A stretch of DNA of 64,000 bases from Dicaeum eximium (GCA_013396995.1 VWZP01009168.1:186001-250000), one strand, 5' to 3'; shown: positions 46,476 through 61,435, counted from the stretch's first letter. Program-made: numbers and translations. The notes: a model not told the origin generated them from the letters alone.

Positions 46476-49400
46476 GTTCTGGCATTTAAAAAGTTATTTC
46501 TGCTGAAAGGTGATTTCAAACCAGCCTTGGGGTTTGGATTTTGGTGAAGTGTTGTCACATAGCCTTAAAGGAAGATATAAATAAAAATGTTACACCTGGT
46601 ACAAGAAATCATTCCCCACTGTTAAGGTTTTTGTGGTTTTAATATGAGAGAGTCATTCTCATAAGAAAACTGACTTCAGTTTCAGAAGTTCAGGGTTATC
46701 ACAACCACTACTGGCTTTACAAACAGGAGAGATAATTTGGTAGGAACCTTTAAACCCTATATAACAAGACAGGCTCTGCAGTGCATTTGATTCATAGATT
46801 GTCCTCAAAAAGTTTTCTTTACTGATGATTAGAAATCAGAATCAGATCTGGAGGGCTCTAAGTTAATTTATGTTTCTTGAGAAGTGTGGGCATTTCCTGG
46901 GTATTATGAGCTCAGCTTGGCTTTCATACAAAATCATTTCTATGTTTAGCTAAACTTTCTAAATAAAAAGGAAATAACAAAGGTAAAAAAAAGCACAAGG
47001 AAGAATAATGATACTGAAACATCTGGTCTGACCTGTCTGGTGCTCCAAGACTGACCATAACATGTTTTTGTTGCCAAGCCTTTCACATTTTGGAAGAGCC
47101 ACAACCACCCTACAAAGCAGATGTGTACAGTGTGTGCAGTCTCTGACACTTCTCAGCTGTCACTCTGGAAGTGGTGGGAGCACAGGGTTTACTGTGTAGC
47201 TTGAATTTTTACCTTTTGGAGCTGTCAAGCAGGAGATGGGCACCATGGTTGGTGTCTCTTGAAACTGCTTTTGGTGAGGCAGTACATGATCAGCAGCCTG
47301 AGTCTCCTCTACCAGCATCCTGACCTTGTGCTTTGGTATTAAGGTTACAGAATTTACAAGGTTCACCAGTAGTCTGGAGGAAAATAATTTTACTAGATTT
47401 GTTTAAACATCTGTAAATGAGTTTTGCAAATTCCGTGCAGGGGGAGTTGAGTATTTCAGTGTACTGGTTCTGCTAAGATCTTGTCAAATCAGGAGTGACC
47501 AGAGTGACAAATCAGTAACCACTCCACTTCTGACCTGCTTAAATCAGGGAAATGCTATCTGGACTGATCATTGCTTCTCTGTTTTTTTTTTTTTTTTTTT
47601 ATTAAGCATTTTCAATAGAAAATGAAATTAAAAAACTAGAGGAAAAACATCCATCTTGGCAAGAACTAATTTTACTTTAAAATCACATATTTAAAAAAAT
47701 AATTCAATAAATTGCCTAGCAAATGTTTTAAAATTACAAGTTGCCTGTTTTTCCTAGCGATGAAGAAAACCAATACTTTAAAGAAGCTTTAGCCTGAGTT
47801 ATACAACCCAGGGTCTGTGTGTCTGTGCCTCTGTTTTGTCTCTTAGCATTTGCAGGTTTTGTTTTGTGTCAAGACAAGGGCCTCGTTGGTGGCAATATTA
47901 GAGACAGGCAGTAAATTGTTTAAGTAAATTGTTTTAAGTTTATAAAGCGACTTGGCAGGGATATATTCACTATCCCTGCCACCTTGAACCTAGTCTGGAA
48001 TGTTTGTAGGATTGCCTGGGAAACTGGTTCTCAAGTTGAGAAGGGATTTCCAGCTGTGTCTCCTGCCTAAGTTCATGGTCTCATCCTTAGTTTATGGTTA
48101 AAGATGAATGATACACTGATCTGCCATGGTTTGGGGGCTTTCCTCTATAAACAGCTGTGACTACTTGCTTTTTATTAAACTTGATGGCATTGATATTAAT
48201 TAATTGAGATCAAAACATCTGATATAAATGAAACCTATTTCAATGCTTTGTTCAATATGCATACCTTCTTTACATGCCGTTATAAATGGGATCCATTCCA
48301 ATAAATAAGAATTCAAAAACTTTCAGCTTGGGTCATGGCCACAAAAGCAAATCAGTTTTGTACTGCTGAGTTCAGTGGCAGCAGAATTAGGCCTGCCTAA
48401 GTGTATTTGAGATCTTGTTTAAACTCCACTTGCTAGCTCCTTCCTTTTTCCTGGCTTTTCTGAGCCACACAGTCAGCTTGGGTAAATGCTGTGTTTTAAT
48501 TTAACCATGAAGAACTGGTGATATTTGTAATTACTATTGCTGGTACTTAGAATTAGCCACCAGTGTGCTCTGGGTGCTCTAAGTTTAGCTGCAGGTTGCT
48601 CTTTTTCCATCTCTAGCAGCTCCCATCTCATCAGGCTCACAAGTTGTTGTGTCGTGGTTCAGCAAGGACAGTGAAGCTCCAGTGTCCTCAGGAAACTTTT
48701 ATTGGCAATACATGGCTCTGCTGAGGCTCATCCAGAATGGCAAATGTCACTGAGATCGTTTGACATAACATCCCAAAAATACACAGGGACCCTTTCCAGG
48801 AGAGCCAGCAGGAAATACGTCTGCCCTTGCTCCAGGGTTTAATGTTGGTATCAATCCACCTGCCCATGTCAAATAGAGTTTAGTGGAAGGCTGTGTGAGG
48901 ATTGTTTAGGAGAACACATTGATCATCACAGCAACAATATCACATAGTTCTTGTGTGGCACATAATTCTTCAAAATGTGGCAGATCTGAGCAAAATAATC
49001 CCAGCTGTGCTGCAAGGAGGTAACAGAAACTTAATTTTGTTAGTAGTATTTCCATTTTTCAGCTAGGAGCTCTGGTAGATTTTTCAAATTACTCCTTTTT
49101 AAAAGAGTTAGGCAGATGTTAAAGGGCTGTGACTTTATGTGTTAGTTTTATACATGAATAATAGAAGGTTTCAGTGATAAACTTTTTTATTTTAGCTAAG
49201 GTTGATTTAAAGGCAGGTAGAATCAGCTGGGATAAGGGAGGGTTTGGTTTTGTGCTGGATTCAATCTATAAATCTTACATGATGTAAGAAATCAGAGCCG
49301 GTACCTAAAGTGCTACAGTAGGTACTTTGTAAATAGCTTGAAGTGATTTATTTGATACAGTAAAATTTCACATGGAAATTTCCCTATTCCTTTTCCTCCC

Positions 49401-51146
49401 TTGTCTCTTGTTCTCCCCATTTTTTTGCACTTTTGTGTTGCTGAACATGCGAAAAAACTCATCTAGATGGGGTAGCAGGGATATATATGTACATCTGGAG
49501 CTATGAGTTAAAAAAATCTGGTTTTTGTATGTCAGAGGAATTTAATCAGCATCATATATTCCTGGCATGATTTTTATATTAAACTTAAGACTTGGAAATT
49601 ATTACAGTTGAACAGAAGTAATTCAAAGTGTATCCAGCTGTGTTTTGCAGTTCCAAAGCCAATAATTTTATCTAATAATACCTAAGGGTAGAACTTAATC
49701 TAACTGATTGCATTTACAACATGTCATTGTTGTTTGTTTCATAACTTGATTGCCAGTACACATGTAAATGTAGAATGATGCGTCAATAGGATTTTTTTCT
49801 TTCTCTCTTAAATTTAAAGACTCTTTGGAAATTAGTAGTATTGTGTCCCTCTCAAGAATAATTTCATGACTTATTTTTAAAAGTGTTTATGATTTTACTC
49901 TTCTGTATGTATCTATATTTTATTAATGGTGGTGTTCACTGGCTGAAGTGATCTTCCATGATTTAACATATATTCTTCTTTGATTCAGTGACTCTGATGC
50001 ACCACAGAAATGTCATGGATACAGTGTCATAAGAGGAGATGTGCTCAAAAAAGAGATTGGATCACAAAGCCCTTGAGATACAGGTCTCTAACACACCACA
50101 GCAAAGCTTTGACCTGTTAAAATGGCCCCAGAATTGTCAAAAGCCAAATCAACTTTTTATTTTTTACTTTCCAGTCTATGGACAAATGAGGACTTCAGCA
50201 CTTTATCCTAATAGAAAGCAACAGCACAGCTCCCATCATTCAAACCCTCTAATTTTTATTATTTTTTCTAATCAAACTGTGAAAAGGTTCTACAATGCAA
50301 ATTTTACATGCTAAGCTCAGTAATATTCCAAGGTTTTGACCCAAATTCTTCGCAGGATTTCTTTACTTTTGTGCTTTTCTGCCTCATTCAGTGACCCAAG
50401 GCAAGTTTTTCAGGCTCTCCCTACCCTGATAAATGCTGATACCAGTCCTTCTCTGGTGCCAACTTCGTGCACATGTGTTGCATCTTCTCTGCTTTTCCTG
50501 CTTGTTCTCACACACACAAACAAACTCATAAATTTATACCAGTCTTGTAATCCCCACGATTTCCATGTTGGTCCCCAAAGTAGCCTGGTTACTTCTTAAG
50601 AGGTATTGTATATCTGGAGCTCAAGGGCTTCTCCAATTTTTTCCCCTGTGCACCTGATTTCCAAAAGACATTAAAATAGCTTCTTTTTATGTATTTCTGA
50701 CAACTCTTCATAAAACTGAAATAAAGCACTAATTGAAATGCATTTCAGGAGGGCTGCATTGTAGTAATGCATCTGTAGGACAGTAGGAATTGAATCTGCC
50801 TCTGCTATAGCTACCCTGGTGTAAAGGACATTCTATTAAGGAGAGTAAAGGTGCTCAGATAGTGACAATTTTCTCTTCTAAATCCTCATCTTGATAGATG
50901 CTAATTTTGTGTGCAGTGCAGCTGACAGAAGCCCATGGCATTCACCTGTATGTGCTTGCTGCAAAAGGTAATTAAAATGCTCAAGGCTTAATATTCAAGG
51001 CTGAAACTGATTTTCATTTACTTTAAATTCTATATCCTTGCAAGGATATTATATGGGAGTAGTAATTCCCCCTCCCCCTTCTTTATGTAAATCCTGCTGT
51101 AAAGAAGCCATTTCTTAACTATTTGTGTTGCTTCTCTTGCATTTCA

Positions 51147-51312
51147 TAGAATCATAGAAAGGTTTGAGTTGGAAGGGACCTTAAAGATCATGTAATTCCC
51201 ACTCCCCTGCCATGGCAAGTACACGTTCCACTAGACCAGGCTGCTCAGAGCCCCATCCAGCCTAACCTTTAATACTTTCAGGAATGAAGCATCCACAACT
51301 TCTCTAGCCAAT
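51147..51312 (-). mobile_element. CR1 LINE 3' fragment, antisense
   Basis: It begins with CATAGAATCATAGAAAGG, then TTGGAAGGGACCTTAAAGAT, ACTAGACCAGGCTGCTCAGA and CATCCACAACTTCTCTAGCC, a typical reverse-oriented avian CR1 3' end. Confidence 0.95.
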
Positions 51313-52494
51313 TTTTTTGTTTCTTCTGTTCTAAGAAAAATGTATGACTCAGGTCACCATTCACCAGTATCTCAGGTGTTAAAACCTGTTCATGATTCTG
51401 GGAATGGGGTTTGTGCACAGAGGAAATTTGCTTGATTTAGGTATGGCTTTAGTTTCTGTTTCTCTTAACCAAGAAGATGCCAAAGCAGACATAATATTTT
51501 TTTATAACTTCTGCTGCTGTAAAATACTAAGTTTAATACTTTACTTCTTGGAAAAGGGCTCATCATCTCCAAAGGGACTGTGCTGCTCCAGGCTCACGGT
51601 GGAGTTCAAAGTATGATGAGCTGATCCTCGTATGCTCCATCTCAGGAATCTGACAGCTCCGTTCAGCAACTGTCTGTATTCAGACAAGACTGTTTAGCAT
51701 CAGTTTTAAATGTTCAGAAGATGGATTTTTTTTTTGTGTGTTGGGTTTAATTTTTTAATTCTTGGCAGTAAAACACAGGGTGATACTAGAAATTCTCCAA
51801 ACTTCCTAGATGCTGATAGCAATTAAGCATCCTTAGATCCCAGTTCTGCAAAGGGGGCTGTGCAGACTGCTCTGTACTTGGCAGCCACCTCTGAACATGA
51901 TTCTCTTTGCAAAACCCATTCCCTGAGGTAAAAAATAAATACAGATGCCTTTTTATAGCATTTCCAAAGCACTCTACAGTTGTGGTCAGTACTTTACAGG
52001 TGCAGAAGCTGAGAAGCCATTGCCTTGTGCAAGGAGGGCAGGCAAGAACTTCAGCTTGGTCCTGTGCTCTGTCCTTTAGTCAACAGCTCTTGTGTCCTTT
52101 GGGTTTTGTACAGCACTTAGCATGACTGATTCAGTGTTCACGTGCCACTCAGGCTTAGTAATTCACAGTAAATAGCCCAATAACAAACACACAAATCATA
52201 CTAATCACAGCTATACATTTTTACTTTGTCTTTTTGCCACTGCTATCAGTAGGGAGGGGTCGAGGTTTAGATTATCTTTTGACTGGCTGTTTTAAACAAC
52301 ACACAGAGCTTGTGTGTGTCAGGACATTGGAAAAGAAGTAGAGAAGAATAATTTTAAGGCTTAAAAATTGTTTAAGATTGCCATCCTGAAGGGAGCCTTT
52401 CTCCTTTAATTAAAAGAGCAAATATCCTTGACTGCAATATTAAATGTATCTGCAGGGTCTTTTTAGTACAGTGGTAAGAAGTATAACAAGACAG

Positions 52495-52662
52495 AGAATC
52501 ACAGAATGGTTTGAGTTGGAATGGATTTACAGACTGTCTACTTCTAATTCCTCTGCCATGGACAGGGACACCTTCCACTAGACCAGGTTGCTCCAAGCCC
52601 CATCCAACCCTGGCCTTGATCCCTTCCAGGGATGGGGAATTCACAACTTCTCCATGCAAAAT
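52495..52662 (-). mobile_element. CR1 LINE 3' fragment, antisense
   Basis: It begins AGAATCACAGAATGG and includes CTGCCATGGACAGGGACACC, CACTAGACCAGGTTGCTCC, CCTTCCAGGGATGGGGAATT and CACAACTTCTCCATGC. Confidence 0.95.
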
Positions 52663-53043
52663 ATTAATAGTTAAGGTCAAATATAGTCAGGTTAGGAGCA
52701 GGCTTAATAGTAACTAAAGGTTGGAATGAACCACCAAAATGTAATGCCCTGTCTGCCTCTGGTTCAGATCAAGACCAGATATGCTGTAATGAAGCACACA
52801 TATCTAGGGACAATAAAGGAATAAACACTCCAGAAAATCTGCAAACCAGCAGGGCATTGCTATGGAGGAGGTCTTGACAAAACAGAACAGGGCTTGGTTG
52901 AAGCACAGAAGGAATCTTTGCTTTCTGTGTCTCCGAACGGCAGCACAAATTTGGTTGAGGCTTGTCTTGATAGAAGTGATGCTGAGAGGCTGCTTACGTG
53001 TCCTGGGTGTGATAATGGAACATGATTAATTCAGGTGCTGGTT

Positions 53044-53136
53044 AAATATGGGATTGCTTATCTTGTATGCTTATCAAACCTGTTATGCATAAATATGGGA
53101 TTGCTTATCTTATATGCTTATCAAACCTGTTATGCA
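53044..53136. repeat. Two tandem copies of a 47-bp unit
   Basis: The unit starting AAATATGGGATTGCTTATCT at 53044 recurs at 53091 with a single difference (TTGTATG against TTATATG). Confidence 0.95.
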
Positions 53137-54776
53137 AGGGCCAGACTTTGGAAGGGCCTCCAAAGGCTGAGCAGATGATTACTGTGCCAGTACAGGCAGA
53201 CCTTGAAGATGAGATGGGGAAGAGCTAAACTGGGAGATACAAGAGTGGAATTCCCTTCCTGTCTGTCATTGCCTAAGTCATGCCACAACCCTGTGCCTTG
53301 GCTTCATTCCCTATGAAATGTTTGCCCCAACATCCATTTTCGTATCTGTGTAGTCCAGTAGCATGTCCAGGTAAAACTTCTCCTCTTTTCCCTTTACGCA
53401 GATGAATGACTGTAAAAGCTACCCAATCATTGTGGATTAACTCCTGACAAAATACTGAATTAATTTTCAGGTTGGGCTGGTGCTTCTCTGTATGGATTGC
53501 CAAGCTTGTCCCCTTCATGACATTTTAACACCCAAATAAACACCCTGAACCTTGACATCCAGGGCATGTAGCTATTGCTGTTCTGCATGCTGGTGTGTGC
53601 CTGTACCTGTGCATTGTCCCAAACAAGTGGAAATCAGAGAAACCAGCCCTGATGGATCATTGCTATTGTTGTCTGTGTTTTTCTAGATTGAGACTCAATT
53701 TGTGTGGGTCAACAGGCACGCTGTGTTACTGCTTTCCTTTTGCTTTTAGCTGCTGAATGGGCAACTTCAAACAGATGCAAATGCATATCATGGGGGAAAA
53801 TAATTTTCTTTCACTGCCCTGTGTTTTGTGATGAGCCATTGCTGCTGATTCAGTGTGCAACTGGAGACCTGTTTTGCTTGTTTATTTTATTTATAGTATT
53901 TTTTTTTAAGCTCTTCTTGAATGAAGAGGGATTGAATCATGGAATGTTCTTGCAGGTTCTAGGTTCTCTCAGAATGGCAGTTTTAGTTGTTTTTCTGTGC
54001 TTAGTTCTTTTAAATGGCCAGGACATGCCAAGAGGATCCAGTGCAGCAATGCCCTTAATTATTAAGTCTATTTTCAGTCTTCAATTAGCACTTGGTTCAT
54101 TTTAATTCAGTTTTCATTCTGAGTGTTAGCTCCCCCCTTGCAGTTTGACAAAGAATTCTAATTTGCCCTTTCTTGTACCAAGATGCGCTAAATTTGAATT
54201 TTTGTTTTTGTTTCCTTTTTTAAAACAATATCTCTGAATCTCACAGTTAAGTCCTTGATCCAGTCCTAGGGCTGGGTCTTGCTTGAGGTTCAAAAATTAT
54301 GTTTCCTCTGCATTCAGCACTCTGTACTCAGCCTGGTCCCAGATCAAGCCACAAGGAGCTCCTCAGAGTGTACAAATGCAATCTTCTATTACATATTTCA
54401 ATTCCATATTGGCAAATCTGCAATTACATGTCTCTCTAAACACTCCATAAGTCTTCTTGCTATTCAATCTCTGCTGCAGGCAGGTGAACCTGGATGTGGG
54501 AAGACTTGTTTCAGAATGGGAAGTGTCCACAGCCCGTCCTGGCTCGTTGTCACCAGCAGCCCTATGACCTGTGCTTGTGGGAGCACCTCATTATCTCACT
54601 GAGCGTAATCTCTGCTCAACAGCCTCATGATTCAAAGTTTATCTCCTTAGAGATAATTTAACAACAGCAATACATCTTAGAATTGCTGACAGTAGACAAC
54701 TCCTCAGGTCCAGCCTTGAAGAGCTGGGGAAGGATGTGGCCAAGGTGGGAACCTTGAAGAAGTTATATTTTGCATA

Positions 54777-54835
54777 AAGTTATATATATATTTATAAAGT
54801 TATATAAATGTTATAATCTTTATAAAGTTATAATT
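54777..54835. repeat. AT-rich tandem TATAAAGTTA repeats
   Basis: TATAAAGTTATA recurs four times with variable spacing and TATATATA fill. It looks like slippage-derived sequence. Confidence 0.75.
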
Positions 54836-57800
54836 AGTCCCATGGCATCTCTTTCAGTCTGGGCACCAAAGAATTATTAATTTTTTAACTTATTAAAAAA
54901 TGATTTGAATATTTATTTAACATTTATTTAAAGCTGTATCCAGGATTTTTGAAAGTGAGTGCAGCATTAGTACTAATCATCTTGTGCCATTCTGCCAGAA
55001 AGACAGATTTTATATTAACAGATGTTTAGCTTTTCATTGGAAGTGTGAAATTATAGGATTTTTCTTACTTGTCATTTCTGGAAGACCACCTATGTGTGCT
55101 TGACATTTTACAATAATAGGAAAAAAAAAATCTCAAATTTAGAGAGAACTGTAAGTAAAAATAAAAAAAAATAGCTTATTTTTCAGATCTTATTCAGGTA
55201 TTTGAGGGAATTAGGCTCAGCTGTACACAAATGTATAGAAAATGTTCAGAAGTTCTCTTTCCAAATGCTGGTTTCTCAATTACCTGATCAACCTGGATTG
55301 TCTCCAGAGAAGGTGGCACCTTCCTATGAACTTAACAATAAATGAGTGAGGAGATTTACAGAGCATGACCCTTGTGTCACACTCCATTTCCACCATATCA
55401 AAAAGGATTTGTTTAATTTGAATAAAGCAGCTGGGTGACAATGTCAGAGAAGCAGAGTGGAGAGCCAGAGAAAGGGATGGGAGCTGGGGCCAAATCTCAG
55501 GGCTGCTGTCCCCAGATCAGTGGTGAAGCCAGGGAATGGGGAATATGGCTGAAAGGTGAGAGGCATAAAATGAAATAAAATCAACAAAGTGATTATTTGC
55601 TTGTGGGGGGAAGAGCATGAGAAAGAGACATTTTGGGAGGAAGGCTGCTGATTGCTTCTGAGAAAGCTGTGAGAGGAGAGAACAGGCTGGAGAAGAGTTC
55701 TGCTGTCCAGCCATGCTGGAGTCACTGCTGGTCTTTTTGGAGGGTGCTCCACTTGGAGCACGAGGGACTTCGGAGTGATAAGAATAATAAAAAAAAAGAT
55801 GATATTTAGAATTGACAGCATGATCAAGGATCCCAGAAACAAAAGGACAGTCAGAAGTGAAGAGGTGCTAGGGGAAGTGCAGATGATTATTTTGATTAAT
55901 AGCATTGAATTAAACTTAATTAAGATTTGGTTTTGGGTTTGTTGGTTTTTTTTGGTTTTTTTCTTCATGCTGTATTACAGAATAAAATGAAATCAGAGGA
56001 AATTCACTCTGAGCATCAGGTAAAAATTTGTTTTGAGAAAATTAGCAAAACTGTTTCCCATGACAAGTTTTTCAAGCATTTCAAACTGGCCCAAACAGTA
56101 CAAAGGAATTTAAGAAATCACCCTGCACTGGGATACTGAGCAAACAAGAGATGTGTTCCAGACTTCTCTCATTGATCTGTTCTTTTCTGTTTACAATATT
56201 TATCATACATTGAATTCAGAAGCCCATACTGCAAAAAATATTTGTAAATTCTGCTTTTACTAATACACACACTTATTCAAAATTTCCCAGTAGCTTTTGG
56301 AAAGCACTACTTTATTTTCTCCCTTTGATATTGAACACACAAATTCTTTTGCTTTTAGGTGGGTCCCAAGGAACATTTACTTGCTCTTTGTGTGTATGTC
56401 TTAGACTCTTGCTTTCACTGTAGGTATTTCCACTTATAAACTCAGAACTTGCTCTCTTTAATGAAATATTCAGAGGGGGTGGCATCAGAAAAGACTGCCT
56501 TGTAGTGTGACACCCCTCTAATGGCTACCTATGACTGCATGTCTGTGTGGATGATCAGATGAACAAATACAGCAAGGAAGAAAATATCAAAAGTGAAAAA
56601 AAAATCCCCTCAATAGTGAACTCTGTAATTAATTCTCTGTGAGTAGCTGGAAACCAGAAAATTTATTTATAGGGCATTTTTATTCTCAGGGCATTAAGGC
56701 TTGGTCCAAATACCAGTAATATTGTATTGACAATTAGTTTATTGGAGTGATTGTGGGTTGTGCTTGGAAGACATCAAACCAAAGACTGGTTTGGGCCTGT
56801 GGTTTGCTGGTTCTTTGCAGCACACTTTGATCTGCTTTGGTGGAAGTCAGAAACACTCATCACACCTCGGGATAGAGCTTGCCCCTGCCCTCTGCAGGGC
56901 TGTGAACTTTAGAGATGCAAAAGGAGAGGAAGGCCCAGTCCTGCCCACTCTGGGACACCTCCTGAGGGTTGCCAATTGCTCTTTTAACCCATTCAGAGTC
57001 ATTGAGGAACAGAATTTTTATTATAATTATAAGGTACAAAACAAGACCCCCGAGAACACTTTATGGGATCAGCTGATGCTGTAACTGCCCTTATCAGCAA
57101 CACCCAGACCTTTATTTGCAGTGCCTGCAAGTGACTCTCTTTCCAAAGACTGCAAATAAAGTCATGGAATTTCAATAAATAATTCAGCCCTGGATCTTAT
57201 TTCAGGTTCAGCGTTGACTTTCAGCACCTGGCTGCTGTTATTATTTGTTAGTTTGATACGCTGCTTAGAGGCATGGAAATTTGGCTGCTATTCACCAACA
57301 TTTGCAGAATATGATCTGTGACCAGATTACTGCCACTGGCTCAGAGATTTCTAACAGACATCCAAATTCCAGATGTGCCAGATTTATTTCTTACAGGAAA
57401 AAAATGCATGCAGGATTCTGGTACTGTAATGGGAACTCTGCACGGATCTTGTTTTGGAGAAACACCTGATTTGCACCTGATCTCCAGTAGAAACAGGAAT
57501 AATTTGGCTAGAATTTGCATTGCCTATGACGCCTTTTGACACTGATCTATCTCTCATTTTATTTTCTGCAACTTCCCCAGGGGGAAATGACTTTTTTTGG
57601 TATCTAATTAGCTCTCAGGATATAGAATCATCAATATCTAAAAGTATTAAAATTGGTGCTTTGTGAATAGCTAAATAAGAGTTATTCACAAATTCTTTCT
57701 TCAGAGCACTTGTGGTTTTAATAATTTATTAGAAAGAAACTAGTGAATCCAAAGTATGACTCTGCTTTCACTGAAGTCAGTGGAAAATGTAGTGGGAATA

Positions 57801-57851
57801 TTTTGTGTGAATACTGGCTGTTATGGAATTAGATAAGGTACATTATCACTG

Positions 57852-58020
57852 AATCATAGAATATTTTGAGTTGGAAGGGACATTTTAAAAGTCATCTAGT
57901 CTGATTCTCCTCCAGTAATCAGGAACATCTTTAACTAGATCAGTTTGATGAGAGCCTTGTCCAGCCTGACCTTGAAGGTTTCCAGGGATGGGGCATCCAC
58001 CACCTACTCCATTAGAATAT
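57852..58020 (-). mobile_element. CR1 LINE 3' fragment, antisense
   Basis: It begins GAATCATAGAATATTTTGAG and includes TTGGAAGGGACATTTTAAAA, CTGACCTTGAAGG and TTTCCAGGGATGGGGCATCC. It lies 140 bp before a sense-oriented CR1. Confidence 0.93.
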
Positions 58021-58154
58021 AACACATTTATGGGTGGGTATGGCACCTAAAGGCAAAACCCTAAAAGATTCTGCAGGCTTAAGCTTCCAAAATGAAGGAG
58101 CTGCATTATGGATATGCAGAGCATGAACAGGCACTGGTATCAATATCTTAGAGG

Positions 58155-58505
58155 ACAAGATCCTTCCAGTACCTGAAGGGAGCCCGAGAAAGATGGAGAG
58201 AAAATATTTACAATATTTATTTTTAAATATTTACAATATTTACAAGAGCCTGGAGCAACAGGACAAGGGGAGATGGCATCAAACTGAACGACAGCAGGTT
58301 TAGATTGGATATTAGGAAGAAATTCTTACCAGTGAGAGTGGTGAGGCCCTGAAGCTGTGGCTTCCCTATCACTGGAAGTGTCCAAGGCCAGGGTGGACGG
58401 GGCTTGGAAAACCTGGTCTGGTGGAAGGTGTCCCTGCCCATAGCAGAGGGTTTGGAAGCAGATGATCTTTGAGGTCCTTTCCAACCAGAACCACTATGAT
58501 TCTAA
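58155..58505 (+). mobile_element. CR1 LINE 3' end, sense, with internal AT-rich expansion
   Basis: It runs from CCTTCCAGTACCTGAAGGG through CAACAGGACAAGGGGAGATG and TTAGGAAGAAATTCTTACC to CCACTATGATTCTA. Between 58202 and 58244 the expected sequence is interrupted by repeated ATATTTACA units. Confidence 0.92.
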
Positions 58506-61435
58506 GTTTGTCTTAATGAAAAGTATTTGTGACTTGCTTGTTCAAAGCCCTTACTTCTTCCTACGAGATGCACCATTGCATCCAAAAGAACCAACAGCAG
58601 CTGACGCTTCAGCATCTCTATTGAATTTCACTAAAATGGTGACAATTTTCTAAATACTGCTGTGTCCTGACTCCCCAAATCCTGTCACTAAAGTTCCTTC
58701 CAGTACTTGAACCCACGTGCACAAATGCAACTGATGGATAAGAAAAAAAGATCGCACATATAACTGATGTGACAAGTTAGGTACCTTTTGGAAAACCCCA
58801 GAAATGGGATGTTGACTTCCCTGGGAGCAAGAGCTGTGCCCTGCAATGCAAACAGGCAACGCTAGAGGGGATTTTACTACCACTGTATGTGAGGCATGTG
58901 CCTCTCCCAAATCCCTTCCAAAACATATGTTCTAGTTCAGCCACAAGATGTTGGCTACAGGCTGAGCGAAATCTATATTTGTATGATGAAAAAGGCCAGG
59001 AAAGATTATGATAATTGTCCCCTCTGGCCATGAAACCTCTGAGTGAGATTCTGGTACTGTCAAAGTCACAGGCAAAATTTCACTGGGGCCAGACTTCATC
59101 CTGTGCAGGTCGGAGGGAAGCAAAAGTCTGTGCCACCAAGCACCCAGCACTGGCAGCAGGAGCAGCTTTGTTGTCAGAGTCATTAATATATACTGTTAAA
59201 AAGGATTTTTCAAACATCCTGTGCCCCCTCTCCGCTCTGCAGCAGGATGAAATAAATCAAGACCAGTTCTACCAGCTTCCTTTGGTTTCTTCAAAGCCTC
59301 CACTAGATGCAGATTACACAACCTCCTTAAACAGCCTGCTTTGTGTTTCATTTGTCCTGTAATTACACTAATGTTTTTCCCTCCTAAATCTTTATTGTTG
59401 CAAATTGAGCAAAATACTTAATCCCATCCTCTGTGGGCATGAACAACAATGGATCATCATCCTCTTTGTGAGGCACTCTTATACATGCTTGAGGACTGTT
59501 ATGTTGTAGTAGAACAACACATGTACATCTCATTATCCTGCTGCTGTTTCCTGAGAGGAACAGACTGATGATTCACATTGTGATTTACGTAAAACCTCCT
59601 TCACTTTGCCCTCACCAGCTATTCCCCATCCTGCATTTTGTACATTACATTTTGTTCTCACATCTTACACCTTGAAGTTTATTTTGCTGAATTTCATTTA
59701 AGTGATGTCAGATACCTTGTTCCAACTTCTTCATCACTTCTTCATCCAACTTCAGCGTCACTTTGAGTCTACTCCTCTCCTGGGAAATCCCAGTAATCTC
59801 ACTGTGTTGTTGTCAGGAAATTTTGTAAGGTTCTGTCTGTTCCTTCATCCATTTTGCTAATGGAAACATTAAATATGACTCATCTTGTCATAGACCTTTA
59901 TGGTACCTCTATTTATGTGTTTATGCACTAGCAGAAAACTTGATTATTGCTGCTCCATAAGTATTTTTTCAACCACTTGTACAAGCACTTTGCAGAGGTT
60001 TCATGCAGGTCTTGTTTCCATATTTTGTTAATAAAAATATGTTCTGGATCTGATGTCATAAACCTTACAGAGGTCAGCTCTAGGCACCTGCTTCTTCTTT
60101 CCTACCCAAAGTGCTGGGAAACCTGGCAGAGACCAAAATTTACTTGGGTTAATTCATGTTATTTGTTTCTGATATGTCCATATTGTCTTTTCTTATCAAC
60201 TTTAGATTTCCACATTCACTTGTGAGTTAGTTACTCATTTGTTCCAGTATCTTTCTATATGTTAAACATATATATCTGACATTTTTTGAGTTATTTTCTT
60301 GTTCCTGTGGTGTCTCACTCAATTAATAATTGATGGGTCCCCAAAAAGCAAAGCTTTTAAAAGTTGTTTCCTAAAGTTGCATCCACTGGCTGATGTGAGT
60401 ACCCAGGATTCTGTGCCAGGATCCTGGCATAGATGTGATGGGAGCATAGTTGCTTTATTAAATTGGAAAAGCCTTAGGAAGAAAGGATGACTGTTGTTTG
60501 TCCATCAAGCCAAGAATGAAACACCTGTATTTTCAGTCCTCTGTGCTCTGAAACAGGAACTTTGTGTACAATCTGCTATCAAGAGCTATGGCAATTTTTG
60601 GTTATGAAGAATTTCAAGATTTTGCTCTAAATTGTGCTAAGTCTAAAAAACCCATTTTAAAACATTCACAGCATTACTGAACAGAGGTTGTGGTGGGTTT
60701 TCTGTGAGGAGGGAAACTGCAATAGTAATTTTAAAAGGAAATTTTGGCTGCTGGGTGGGCTTCTGAGCAGCCAGGAGCCCTGTGAGTCCTGCTGAGCTGC
60801 CTGGTATGACCTCCCAGCTTTGTGTGGTCCCAGCACCGTGCCTGTCCTTGGGGGCTGGCCAAAGGACACAACTCCAGGTGTATTCCCCAAGGTGATATGG
60901 CCAAAGCTTTCGTGCATCTCCATCAGGTGTTTGTCAAGTTCCAAAGAATATTCTTCCAATGGAGATTTTATTTTTGAGCTCACTGAAGTTTTTGTCTAGT
61001 TGCTCAAGAAACTCACAGTCAGTGATACTTCCCTCTTACTGATGCTTTTAAAATCAGCTTTTCATTCTGGGTGCCTTATGGCCTGATTTGCCAAGTGTAG
61101 AGAGTTGATACTTGTGAGAGGTCAGCTCCCTTCAAATTGTCTCATAAGATCTAAACTGTTAGCCACTCTGAAAATGTCAGCTTGCATTTAGCACCCATCC
61201 TTTAGCTTGTATCTTGCTGACATTAAAAGAATATAAATACATGCTCTATGTGATTTCTTTCTACAGTACTGCTGGTGTTACTTAATGACTCTCATTCTTC
61301 TAGGGGCTTTTCCCTTATAATTTTATACATCACTCTTTGAAAGTCACTCTTTGTGTTCAGAAGTTCCTCACAGCAGAGCAGGCTGGAATATGGTCTCTTG
61401 GAAAAAAAAAGTTTGATACCCAACTTTATACATAC

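Noticed and set aside
45800..46558. Several frames of 180-230 codons on both strands
   Set aside because: They are created by the stop-free polypyrimidine satellite.
55444..55968. 174-codon minus-strand frame with hydrophobic stretches
   Set aside because: No recognisable domain and no splice context. The Lys-rich start comes from a T/G-rich tract and the rest looks like chance intronic sequence.
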